Origin: Nocardioides sp. CER19
GTDB lineage: Bacteria; Actinomycetota; Actinomycetes; Propionibacteriales; Nocardioidaceae
Length of the DNA: 64,000 nucleotides
NCBI RefSeq assembly: GCF_029846275.1
Contig: NZ_JARVWS010000003.1
Span: forward strand, 434,001 to 498,000
Reading direction: 5' to 3'
Part shown: piece after piece, positions 33,374 through 40,515 of the stretch
Position numbering within the stretch: the stretch's first letter is position 1
How the letters are laid out: every line of letters starts with the position of its first letter
Notes under the pieces: generated by a model
Told to the model about the DNA's origin: nothing
The model's input: the letters and a program-made list of their open reading frames with translations, nothing else
The model's database searches: none
Program-made: the position numbers and the translations under genes

Positions 33374-34024
33374 ATGTCCGACGAGCAGTACGCCGGCTTC
33401 GACGGTCCCGAAGGGCGACCGACCGGCCTACCGACAGCGATCAGCGTGCTGGCCGACCACTGGGGCCTCGTCATGGCCTACGGCCTGGTCAGCCTCGGGC
33501 TCGGCATCACCCTGGCGGTGTGGCCCGACGAGACGCTCACCGTGGTCGCGGTCCTGATCGGCGTGCAGTTCCTGGTCTCCGGAGTGGTCCGCATCATCGG
33601 CGCCCTCGCCTCGTCGGGCCTGGATACCTCGTTGCGCCTGGTCCTCGGCCTGACCGGGGCGATCGCCCTCATCGTGGGGCTCCTCTGCCTGCGCGACCCG
33701 CTCCAGACCCTCCTCGCGATCACCTTGATCCTCGGCGTCTGGTGGCTGGTGTCGGGCGTGATCGACCTCGTGCGAGCGGTCGTCGCGCCGGTCCCGGAAC
33801 GGCGGGCGTGGGACCTCTTCTCCGGCGGCATCAGTGTCCTCGCGGGCGGCTTCCTGCTCGTGGACCCTCACCTGTCACTCGGCGTCCTCGTGTTCGTCAC
33901 CTCCGTGTGGCTGATCCTCACAGGGCTGCTGGGGGTGGTGGCGGCCCTCCGACTGCGCGCGCGGCGCTCTCGCGAGAGCACCGGGACGACCTCCGCCTCT
34001 CCTCCGCCCGCACCGGCACTCTGA
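33374..34024 (+). CDS. hdeD: HdeD-family membrane protein (DUF308)
   Basis: A 216-residue protein with six membrane helices in three pairs: VMAYGLVSLGLGITLAVWPDETLTVVAVLIG, LRLVLGLTGAIALIVGLLCLRDPLQTLLAITLILG and WDLFSGGISVLAGGFLLVDPHLSLGVLVFV. The repeated pattern Trp/Phe-Pro-Asp after each helix pair is the DUF308 signature of HdeD, an acid-resistance membrane protein in enterobacteria whose exact activity is unknown. It follows a CACCCG box and precedes a co-directional membrane gene by 15 bases. The C-terminal tail is Ser/Thr/Pro-rich. Confidence 0.88.
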   Translation: MSDEQYAGFDGPEGRPTGLPTAISVLADHWGLVMAYGLVSLGLGITLAVWPDETLTVVAVLIGVQFLVSGVVRIIGALASSGLDTSLRLVLGLTGAIALIVGLLCLRDPLQTLLAITLILGVWWLVSGVIDLVRAVVAPVPERRAWDLFSGGISVLAGGFLLVDPHLSLGVLVFVTSVWLILTGLLGVVAALRLRARRSRESTGTTSASPPPAPAL

Positions 34025-34039
34025 GGAGGCGATCAGCCG

Positions 34040-35383
34040 ATGGCTACGACCGAGCCTCCGGCCGAGACCCCGGCCGACCGTCGGCAGCGGGCGGACCAGC
34101 TGCGCGCCGAGCTCGCCGAGCTCGAGCCTCAGTCGGGCGCTCGTCGGACCGGCGCCTGGCGGACCTTCATCGCCACGCTCCTCATCGTGGCGATGGCGAT
34201 CCTCGCTCCGCTGGCGGTCGTCGCCCGGTGGGCCCACGACGAGGTGTCGGACACGGATCGCTACGTCTCCACCGTGGCGCCGCTGGCCCACGATCCCGCC
34301 GTGCAGCGCGCGGTGGCCGACCGGATCACCACCGAGATCGTCTCCCGGCTCGACGTACGCCAGGTCACCGACCAGGCGGTCGGGGCCCTCTCCCAGCGCG
34401 GCCTGCCGCCGCTCGCGGCGACCAGCCTCCAGGCCCTGAGCGGGCCGCTGGCCAATGCCATCCAGGACTTCATCTCCCGGCAGGTCACGGCGATCGTGCA
34501 GTCGGACGCCTTCAGCCAGGCGTGGGAGCAGGCCAACCGGGAAGCGCACACCCAGATGGTCGCCGTGCTGACCGGCAAGGGCAGCGACACCGTCGACGTC
34601 AGCAACGGCGTCGTGAGCATCAACCTCGCGACGATCATCGAGACGGTCAAGACCAGACTCGTGGACCGCGGCTTCACCCTCGTCGAGAAGCTGCCCGACG
34701 TGCAGGCCCAGTTCACCGTGTTCCAGTCCGCCGACCTCGAGAAGGCACAGACCGGCTTCCGTCTCCTCAGCGCGGTGAACACGCTGCTGCCGATCCTCGC
34801 GCTGGTCTGCCTGATCGGCGCGGTCCTCGTCGGCCGGTCCCGGCGGCGCACCCTCGTGGCGGGCGCGATCACGCTGGCGGCCTCGATGCTGCTGCTGGGC
34901 GTCGCGCTCAACGCGTTCCGGTCCGTCTATCTCGACGCCGTGCCGGCGGACCAGCTGCCTGCTGATGCGGCCGGAGCCATCTACGACCAGCTGGCATGGT
35001 TCATCCGGCTCAACCTGCGCGCGATCCTCGTGCTCTCGCTGGCGGTCGCGTTCATCGCCTGGGTGAGCGGTCCCAGCCGTACGGCGGTCACGGTCCGCCG
35101 GGGCACGTCGGGCATGATCGAGGTCGTCCGCGGCGGAACCGCCCGCGCCGGCCTCGACACCGGCCGCCTCGGCGTCGCGCTCGACTCCTACCGCAACGCG
35201 ATCCGTGGCGTGGTGCTCGGCGGGGCGCTGCTGGTCTACGTGATGCGGGACCACCCGACCGGCGCGTTCACGCTCGTCCTGCTGGCCGTCGCCGCGGTGA
35301 TCCTCCTGCTGGTCGAGCTGCTCGCCCGGCCAGCCGCTCCCGAAGCGTCCCCATCAGCCTCCGCACCGACGGGTCCTCAGTGA
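34040..35383 (+). CDS. Large membrane protein with extracytoplasmic domain, unknown
   Basis: A 447-residue protein with an N-terminal helix (TFIATLLIVAMAILAPLAVVA, about residues 43-63), a large soluble region of about 190 residues starting with HDEVSDTDRYVSTVAPLAHDPAVQRAVADRI, and then three to four helices near the C-terminus. The DTDRYV-type motif with following helices is typical of a widespread actinobacterial family without an assigned function. It is 15 bases after the HdeD-like gene and probably co-transcribed. Its last 116 bases overlap the convergent YihY gene, unusually long for this window. Confidence 0.75.
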   Translation: MATTEPPAETPADRRQRADQLRAELAELEPQSGARRTGAWRTFIATLLIVAMAILAPLAVVARWAHDEVSDTDRYVSTVAPLAHDPAVQRAVADRITTEIVSRLDVRQVTDQAVGALSQRGLPPLAATSLQALSGPLANAIQDFISRQVTAIVQSDAFSQAWEQANREAHTQMVAVLTGKGSDTVDVSNGVVSINLATIIETVKTRLVDRGFTLVEKLPDVQAQFTVFQSADLEKAQTGFRLLSAVNTLLPILALVCLIGAVLVGRSRRRTLVAGAITLAASMLLLGVALNAFRSVYLDAVPADQLPADAAGAIYDQLAWFIRLNLRAILVLSLAVAFIAWVSGPSRTAVTVRRGTSGMIEVVRGGTARAGLDTGRLGVALDSYRNAIRGVVLGGALLVYVMRDHPTGAFTLVLLAVAAVILLLVELLARPAAPEASPSASAPTGPQ

Positions 35384-36161
35384 CCACGCGCCCGACGAGC
35401 GCGCTGCCGACGACCACGGCGGCGAGTCCGATCAGCCACGTGGACACGGCCAGGATCAGGCCGAGCGTGCCGAACTGACGCGTGCTCGCGGCGACGTACG
35501 GCGGCATCAGCAGCGCGGCGGCGTGGCTGTAGAGGACGGTCAGCGCGCCGGCCAGCACGGCTCCGAGGGCCAGCTGCCACCAGCCGACGCGGCCGAACAG
35601 CAGCAGCCACGCGGTGAGCCACCAGATCGCACACATCGCGACCGCGTGCACCCCGATGCCGAGGACGTCGGCCACGAAGCCGCCGCCCAGCAGGGCCCGC
35701 GCCGCGGCCAGGAGCTGGAGACCGACCAGCCAGCCGATCAGCCACAGGAAGCACCGACGCGTCCCGGCGAGGCCGCCGATGTGCGGCTGGTCCCAGACGC
35801 GCTCGAGCATCCGCTCCAGCGCACGCGCGAAGCTCGTCGCTGAGAACAGCGTGACCACGATGCCGACGACACCCGTCTGAGCGCGTACCTGGGCGCTGTC
35901 GAGCTGGCCGCTCACGTTGTCCGACCCTGTCTTGCCGAGGCCGGCCGCGGCGGTCAGCTGGTCGAGCGCGCCTGCGGTGAGCCGGGGGAAGAAGGCGGCC
36001 AGCACGATGAGCATCGGGACGAGCGCGAGGAGCGCCTGTGCCGCGATGAGCATGCAGCGGTCGATGAACTCGATGCGCACGAACTCGCTCAGCAGGCGGC
36101 CGAGGATCGGGATCCGTTCGACCGTGTCCGTGAGCCGGCGGCGGAGGGCGACGAGGTCCAT
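35268..36161 (-). CDS. YihY/BrkB-family inner-membrane protein
   Basis: A 297-residue protein with six to seven membrane helices: VRIEFIDRCMLIAAQALLALVPMLIVLAAFFP, then GIVVTLFSATSFARALERMLERVWDQP, the characteristic BrkB/YihY motif, and later helices with YSHAAALLMPPYVAASTRQFGTLGLILAVSTWLIGL. The family was once called ribonuclease BN by error; its real role is unknown. The ATG was taken over an in-frame extension because the upstream part is arginine-rich noise. The 3' end overlaps the convergent gene by 116 bases. Its promoter shares a CACCCG box with the divergent K+ channel. Confidence 0.82.
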   Translation of the reverse strand: MDLVALRRRLTDTVERIPILGRLLSEFVRIEFIDRCMLIAAQALLALVPMLIVLAAFFPRLTAGALDQLTAAAGLGKTGSDNVSGQLDSAQVRAQTGVVGIVVTLFSATSFARALERMLERVWDQPHIGGLAGTRRCFLWLIGWLVGLQLLAAARALLGGGFVADVLGIGVHAVAMCAIWWLTAWLLLFGRVGWWQLALGAVLAGALTVLYSHAAALLMPPYVAASTRQFGTLGLILAVSTWLIGLAAVVVGSALVGRVVTEDPSVRRLMGTLRERLAGRAARPAGGSPRRRPAGRA

Positions 36162-36198
36162 CGACCGCCAGCGTCGCGCCGACCGGCGGGTCTCCCTG

Positions 36199-36215
36199 TC
36201 ACCCGGAGAGGGTGA
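36199..36215. promoter_or_regulatory. CACCCG box 7 (between YihY and K+ channel genes)
   Basis: TCACCCGGAGAGGGTGA has perfect 6-base arms. It lies 37-38 bases from the start codons of both divergent genes. CAGGAT is centred about 34 bases downstream toward the channel gene. Confidence 0.65.
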
Positions 36216-36251
36216 ACTGGCCGACGACCCGACAGGGACAGGATCGAGGCG

Positions 36252-36833
36252 ATGTCCGAGTGGCGACGGGTGGTGGGCATGACGACGGCGTTCGCGCTCG
36301 TCGTCGGCCTCTACTTCGTCGTCCCCGTCACCGCCGCCCCGCAGCGCACCGACGTGGTGCGCCTCCTGCTGTCCGCCCTGATGTTGCTCGTGCTCACGGC
36401 TGTCGTCGTCTGGCAGATCCGGGCACAGCTGGCGCACCCCGAGCGCCGTATCGACGCACTCCTGCTCGCGCTCGTCGTCGGCGTGCTGGGCTTCTCGCTG
36501 GCCTTCTACGTCCTGGAGCAGCGCGACCCCGGCCAGGTCGCCGAGCTCGGGACGCGGGTCGACGCGCTCTACTTCACGATGTCGACGCTGCTCACGGTCG
36601 GGTACGGCGACGTGCACGCCGTCGGCCAGACGGCCCGTGTCCTCGTGCTGATCCAGATGGTCTACAACGTCGTCGTCATCGCCGGCGCCGCCGGGCTGAT
36701 CACCCGGCGCATGCGCGAGGCCGCCGCCAGCCGGGTCGAGCGGCGCGAGGAGCGTCGGGAGGTGCGCCGGGAGACGCGGCGCGAGTCGCGAGGCCAGGAC
36801 CTGGGTCGTCCCGAACATCGGAGAACGCCCTGA
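36252..36833 (+). CDS. Two-pore-helix potassium channel (Ion_trans_2)
   Basis: A 193-residue protein with four membrane segments. Near residue 115 is the selectivity filter TVGYGD, preceded by a pore helix (RVDALYFTMSTLL) and followed by an inner helix (LVLIQMVYNVVVIAGAAGL). This is the minimal pore of bacterial K+ channels such as MthK, without an RCK or cyclic-nucleotide domain. The C-terminal 45 residues are highly charged (repeated Arg/Glu) and may form a coiled coil. It faces YihY across a CACCCG box, so potassium leak and envelope functions may be co-regulated. Confidence 0.88.
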   Translation: MSEWRRVVGMTTAFALVVGLYFVVPVTAAPQRTDVVRLLLSALMLLVLTAVVVWQIRAQLAHPERRIDALLLALVVGVLGFSLAFYVLEQRDPGQVAELGTRVDALYFTMSTLLTVGYGDVHAVGQTARVLVLIQMVYNVVVIAGAAGLITRRMREAAASRVERREERREVRRETRRESRGQDLGRPEHRRTP

Positions 36834-36834
36834 G

Positions 36835-36851
36835 CCACCCGCTTCGGGGGA
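36835..36851. promoter_or_regulatory. CACCCG box 8 (before YggT-like gene)
   Basis: CCACCCGCTTCGGGGGA begins one base after the channel-gene stop codon and lies 35 bases before the next start, with GATGGT centred 32-33 bases downstream. It is an imperfect member of the box family. Confidence 0.45.
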
Positions 36852-36886
36852 GGTCGCACCGCCGTCTCCCCTGATGGTGTCGTGTC

Positions 36887-37468
36887 GTGACCGTCCCACC
36901 CGTCGCAGCGCCGAGGCCGGCGCGACCGGCACATCCGCAGCGGCGTCTGCTGCTCCTCGGCCTGCGGACCCTGGTCTGGGTGGTCTACGCCTACGTCGTC
37001 GTCACCGAGGTGGTCCTCACGCTCGGCTTCGTGCTGCTGCTGTTCGGCGCCAACCCCGACGCGTCGTTCGTGGCCTGGGTCTACCGCTCCCTGGACCGTG
37101 CCATGGAGCCCTTCCGCGGGATGTTCACGCCGATCCACCTCAACGTGAGCGCGAACGACGACGTCCGCGCGGTCCTCGACACCTCGGTGCTCTTCGCGAT
37201 GATCGTCTACGCCTTCGCGGCCTGGGCGGTGCACGCCGTCATCGAGTGGCTGACCGGGCTGATCCGGACCTCCGAGCAGGGTCGGCAGTACGGCGCCGAG
37301 CCCTCCCCGTGGCAGCCGGCCACGGGCATGGGGCCGGGTGCGGCTTCGAGTGCACCGTCGAGTGCACCGTCGACCGCTCACACCACCGCCTCGCCCCCGG
37401 GACCGGCTCCCGGGCCGACGTACCCGCCGCCTTCGGCCCCGCCCTCCGCTCCGCCGGTGCGGGGTTAG
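36887..37468 (+). CDS. YggT-family membrane protein with Pro/Ser-rich tail
   Basis: A 193-residue protein. Two long membrane helices (LRTLVWVVYAYVVVTEVVLTLGFVLLLFGANPDASFVAWVYR and SVLFAMIVYAFAAWAVHAVIEWL) with the loop EPFRGMFTPIHLN between them match the YggT family, whose loop motif is typically EPFLRPFR. YggT proteins have a poorly known role in osmotic or septal membrane functions. The C-terminal 60 residues are Pro, Ser, Ala and Gly with no fold. The GTG start was chosen for its position after the CACCCG box. Confidence 0.75.
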   Translation: MTVPPVAAPRPARPAHPQRRLLLLGLRTLVWVVYAYVVVTEVVLTLGFVLLLFGANPDASFVAWVYRSLDRAMEPFRGMFTPIHLNVSANDDVRAVLDTSVLFAMIVYAFAAWAVHAVIEWLTGLIRTSEQGRQYGAEPSPWQPATGMGPGAASSAPSSAPSTAHTTASPPGPAPGPTYPPPSAPPSAPPVRG

Positions 37469-37480
37469 CGCTGCTGACTG

Positions 37481-37564
37481 TTCATCGAGGTATGCAGCCG
37501 AGTGGACGCTTCCCGGGCGGAACTCCGCGCGGGAGGTGCGCATTCGGCTGCATACCTCGATGAA
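37481..37564. repeat. 84-bp long inverted repeat
   Basis: Two perfect 21-base arms (beginning TTCATCGAGGTATGCAGCCG) enclose about 42 bases that are themselves largely complementary, ending in GCGGA-ac-TCCGC. The whole can fold as one near-continuous hairpin. It lies between the YggT-like gene and the convergent enolase-superfamily gene, where it could act as a bidirectional terminator, but no T tract follows either arm. The length suggests a MITE-like or REP-like element. Confidence 0.85.
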
Positions 37565-37597
37565 CCTGCAGCGAGCCGCCCCACCCGACCCGCGACC

Positions 37598-38689
37598 TCA
37601 CGCCACCCGGTAGCGCTCGGCGGCCTCCCGCCGCAGCCGCAGCCCGTGGCCGGGCCCGTCGAGCGGGAGCAGGGCGCCGTCGACCGGGTCGGCGTACCCC
37701 TCGACGAGCTCGCGCGCGATGCGGACGTGGTCGTGGAACCACTCGAGGTGTCGCAGGCGCGGGGTGGCGGCGGCGACCGGGGCGGTGAGGTAGGGCGCAC
37801 AGTGGGCCGAGACGTCGAGACCGTGGGCAGCGGCCACGGCGGCGACGCGGAACCACTCCGTGTAGCCGCCGCACCGCGTCACGTCGACCTGGAGGCAGTC
37901 GACCACCGGGGCGAGCCGCGCGAGGGTGGCGAGGTCGTAGCCGTACTCCCCCGCGGTCACGTCGGCCGTCACGCCGGCCCGTACGGTGGCCAGCCCGGCC
38001 AGGTCGTCGGAGCTGACCGGCTCCTCGAACCACCTGACACCGAGGTCGTCGAACCGACGGCCCATCCGGACCGCCTGGCCGGCGGTGTAGCCGCCGTTGG
38101 CGTCGACGTAGAGCTCCACGTCGTGCCCGACGACCCGCCGCGCGAGGGCGGTGCGCTCCAGGTCGCGTCGCTCGCAGCTGCCCCACGACTCGCCGATCTT
38201 GATCTTCACCCGCGGGATGCCCTGGTCGACCCAGCCGGCGAGCTGGGCGCGCAGGTCGCCGTCGGAGTACGTCGTGAAGCCACCGCTCCCGTAGACCGGG
38301 ACCGGCCGCGGCTCGACGCCCCACCAGCGGGTCAGCGGGATGTCCTGCAGCCGCGCGCCGAGGTCCCACAGCGCGATGTCCACCGCCGAGATCGCCGTCC
38401 CGACCAGGCCGACCCGGCCGGCGTTGCGCACGGCCCTGACCATCGCGGCCTGGGCCGTCGCCGGCGCCAGTGCGGAACGGCCCTCGACGACGGGCGCCAG
38501 GACGTCGGCGACGACGTGCGCCCCCGACGCGGGCGCGAACGTCCAGCCGGTGCCGACGGCGTCCTCTGCCCGCGCCTCGACGACCACCACGGTCGTGTGG
38601 TCCCACGCGATCGTGCCGTCGGCCTCCGGCTGGTCGGTCGGCACGGTGTAGGCGGTCGCCGCCACCGAGGCGACCCTCGGATCAGTCAT
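37598..38689 (-). CDS. Enolase-superfamily enzyme (mandelate racemase/muconate lactonizing type)
   Basis: A 363-residue enzyme with an N-terminal capping domain and a TIM-barrel. The catalytic set is visible: Lys162 and Lys164 (VKIKIG), metal ligands Asp196 (VDANGG), Glu222 (WFEEP) and Glu248 (AGEYG), and His296 (DVSAHCAP). The KxK base with a His on the opposite side is typical of acid-sugar dehydratases and racemases of the mandelate-racemase subgroup. The substrate is unknown. It is the last gene of a unit with a TPP enzyme and an FAD/Fe-S dehydrogenase, which hints at 2-hydroxy-acid or sugar-acid breakdown. Confidence 0.85.
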   Translation of the reverse strand: MTDPRVASVAATAYTVPTDQPEADGTIAWDHTTVVVVEARAEDAVGTGWTFAPASGAHVVADVLAPVVEGRSALAPATAQAAMVRAVRNAGRVGLVGTAISAVDIALWDLGARLQDIPLTRWWGVEPRPVPVYGSGGFTTYSDGDLRAQLAGWVDQGIPRVKIKIGESWGSCERRDLERTALARRVVGHDVELYVDANGGYTAGQAVRMGRRFDDLGVRWFEEPVSSDDLAGLATVRAGVTADVTAGEYGYDLATLARLAPVVDCLQVDVTRCGGYTEWFRVAAVAAAHGLDVSAHCAPYLTAPVAAATPRLRHLEWFHDHVRIARELVEGYADPVDGALLPLDGPGHGLRLRREAAERYRVA

Positions 38690-38708
38690 CGTCGATCAGT
38701 CATCGTCG
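38681..38708. repeat. 14-bp tandem duplication spanning a stop/start junction
   Basis: ATCAGTCATCGTCG is repeated twice in direct tandem. On the minus strand one copy contains the stop codon of the TPP enzyme (GATGACTGA) and the other supplies the ATG and second codon of the enolase-superfamily gene (GATGACTGAT). The duplication therefore created, or preserved, the short gap between the two genes. Confidence 0.85.
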
Positions 38709-40489
38709 CGTTGCGGGAACAGCTCCTGCGCCTTCGTCTTCAGACCCTCCTTGATGACGCCCCACCGGGACGTGTCGCCCTTCATGAGCGCGGCGGCCAT
38801 GCTCTTCATCTGCGCGAAGTCCGCGTGCGGCGGGATCGGCGGCACGTCCGGGTCGCAGTGCACGTCGAGCACGTAGGGCCGGTCGGCCGACAGCGCCTCC
38901 GCCCACGCCGCCGGCAGCTCCGCCGGGTCGGTGACCGTCAGCGCCCCGAGCCCGATCGAGGCGGCGAAGCCGGCGTACGACGTCTCCGGGAGTGCCTGCG
39001 ACTCGACGAAGTCGGGCGTGCCGCCCATCGCGCGCAGCTCCCAGGTGACCTGGTTGAGGTCGTTGTTGTGCAGGACGGCCACGACGAGTCGGGGGTCGGT
39101 CCAGTCCTTCCAGTAGCGGGCGACGGTGAGCAGCTCGGCGAGGCCGTTCATCTGCATCGCGCCGTCGCCCTCGAACGCGATCGCCGGCCGGTCCGGGTGG
39201 GCGAACTTCGCGCCGATGGCGTAGGGCACGCCGGGCCCCATCGTCGCGAGCGTGCCGGAGAGCGTGCCCCGCATCCGCCCGCGCATCCTGACCTGGCGGG
39301 CGTACCAGTTGGCCGCCGAGCCGCTGTCGGCGGCGATCATGGCGTCCTCCGGCGCCACGCGCGAGAACTCGTGGAAGAGCAGCATCGGGTTGATCGGCTT
39401 CGCCTCGACCTGCGCCTCGGACTCCATCACGTCCCACCAGCGCGCCACGTTGCCCTCGATCGTCTCCCGCCAGCCGCGGTCCTCCTTGCGCTGGAGCAGC
39501 GGGATGAGGGCCTTGAGCGTGCGGGCGGCGTCGCCGACGAGGTTGACCTCGTAGGGGTAGCGCAGCCCGATCATGGCGCCGTCGATGTCGATCTGGACCG
39601 CACGGGCCTGCCCCAGCTCCGGCATGAACTGGGTGTAGGGGAAGTTCGACCCCACGGTGAGCAGGGTGTCGCAGTCGCGCATCATCTCGAAGCTCGGCCG
39701 GGTCCCCAGGAGACCGATCGAGCCGGTCACGAACGGCAGCTCGTCGGAGAGCACGTCCTTGCCCAGCAGCGCCTTGGCGACTCCCGCGCCGAGCAGGTCG
39801 GCGACCAGCGCGACCTCGTCGGCCGCGCCGCGCGCCCCCTGCCCGATGAGGAGGGCGACCTTCTTGCCCGCGTTGAGGATCTCGGCGGCGGCCCGGACGG
39901 CTGCGTCGTCGGGGTCGACGGACGGCCAGCTGACGCCCAGGCTGGAGGGCACCATCTTGAAGGCGTGCGTCGGGGCGGCGTAGTCCAGCTCCTGGACGTC
40001 GTTGGGGATGATCACGGCCGTCGGAGCCTGCCGCGCCATCGCGATCCGCAGCGCGCGGTCGATGACGTTGGGCAGCTGCTCGGGGACGGTCACCATCTGC
40101 ACGTAGTCGCTGGCCACGTCCTTGAAGAGGCTCAGCAGGTCGACCTCCTGCTGATAGCTGCCACCCATCGCCGTCCGGTTGGTCTGGCCGACGATCGCCA
40201 CGACCGGCACGTGGTCGAGCTTGGCGTCGTAGAGGCCGTTGAGCAGGTGGATCGCGCCGGGGCCCGAGGTCGCCATGCAGACGGCCGGCTTGCCGCTGAA
40301 CTTGGCGTAGCCCACCGCCTCGAAGGCGGCCATCTCCTCGTGCCGCGCCTGGATGAACCGAGGCTCGTCGTCGGCGCGGGAGAACGCCCCGAGCAGGCCG
40401 TTGATCCCGTCGCCGGGATAGCCGAAGACCTGGTCGACGCCCCACTCGCGCAGACGGGTGAGCAGATGGTCGGCGACTTTCGTGCTCAT
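38696..40489 (-). CDS. TPP-dependent pyruvate oxidase/decarboxylase-like enzyme
   Basis: A 597-residue thiamine-diphosphate enzyme. The N-terminal PYR domain has catalytic Glu51 (RHEEMAAFEAVGYAKFSGKPAVCMATSGPG), a central domain follows, and the C-terminal PP domain has FEGDGAMQMNGL and HNNDLNQV, the GDG-(25-30)-NN motif that binds TPP and Mg. It is closest in plan to PoxB and acetolactate-synthase-like proteins and could oxidise or decarboxylate pyruvate or a related 2-oxo acid. No membrane-binding C-terminal amphipathic helix like that of PoxB is obvious. AAGGAG precedes the ATG, 26 bases after the FAD/Fe-S gene. Confidence 0.85.
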   Translation of the reverse strand: MSTKVADHLLTRLREWGVDQVFGYPGDGINGLLGAFSRADDEPRFIQARHEEMAAFEAVGYAKFSGKPAVCMATSGPGAIHLLNGLYDAKLDHVPVVAIVGQTNRTAMGGSYQQEVDLLSLFKDVASDYVQMVTVPEQLPNVIDRALRIAMARQAPTAVIIPNDVQELDYAAPTHAFKMVPSSLGVSWPSVDPDDAAVRAAAEILNAGKKVALLIGQGARGAADEVALVADLLGAGVAKALLGKDVLSDELPFVTGSIGLLGTRPSFEMMRDCDTLLTVGSNFPYTQFMPELGQARAVQIDIDGAMIGLRYPYEVNLVGDAARTLKALIPLLQRKEDRGWRETIEGNVARWWDVMESEAQVEAKPINPMLLFHEFSRVAPEDAMIAADSGSAANWYARQVRMRGRMRGTLSGTLATMGPGVPYAIGAKFAHPDRPAIAFEGDGAMQMNGLAELLTVARYWKDWTDPRLVVAVLHNNDLNQVTWELRAMGGTPDFVESQALPETSYAGFAASIGLGALTVTDPAELPAAWAEALSADRPYVLDVHCDPDVPPIPPHADFAQMKSMAAALMKGDTSRWGVIKEGLKTKAQELFPQRDDD

Positions 40490-40515
40490 CGGGGAGGCTC
40501 CTTCGTGATCGGGTG

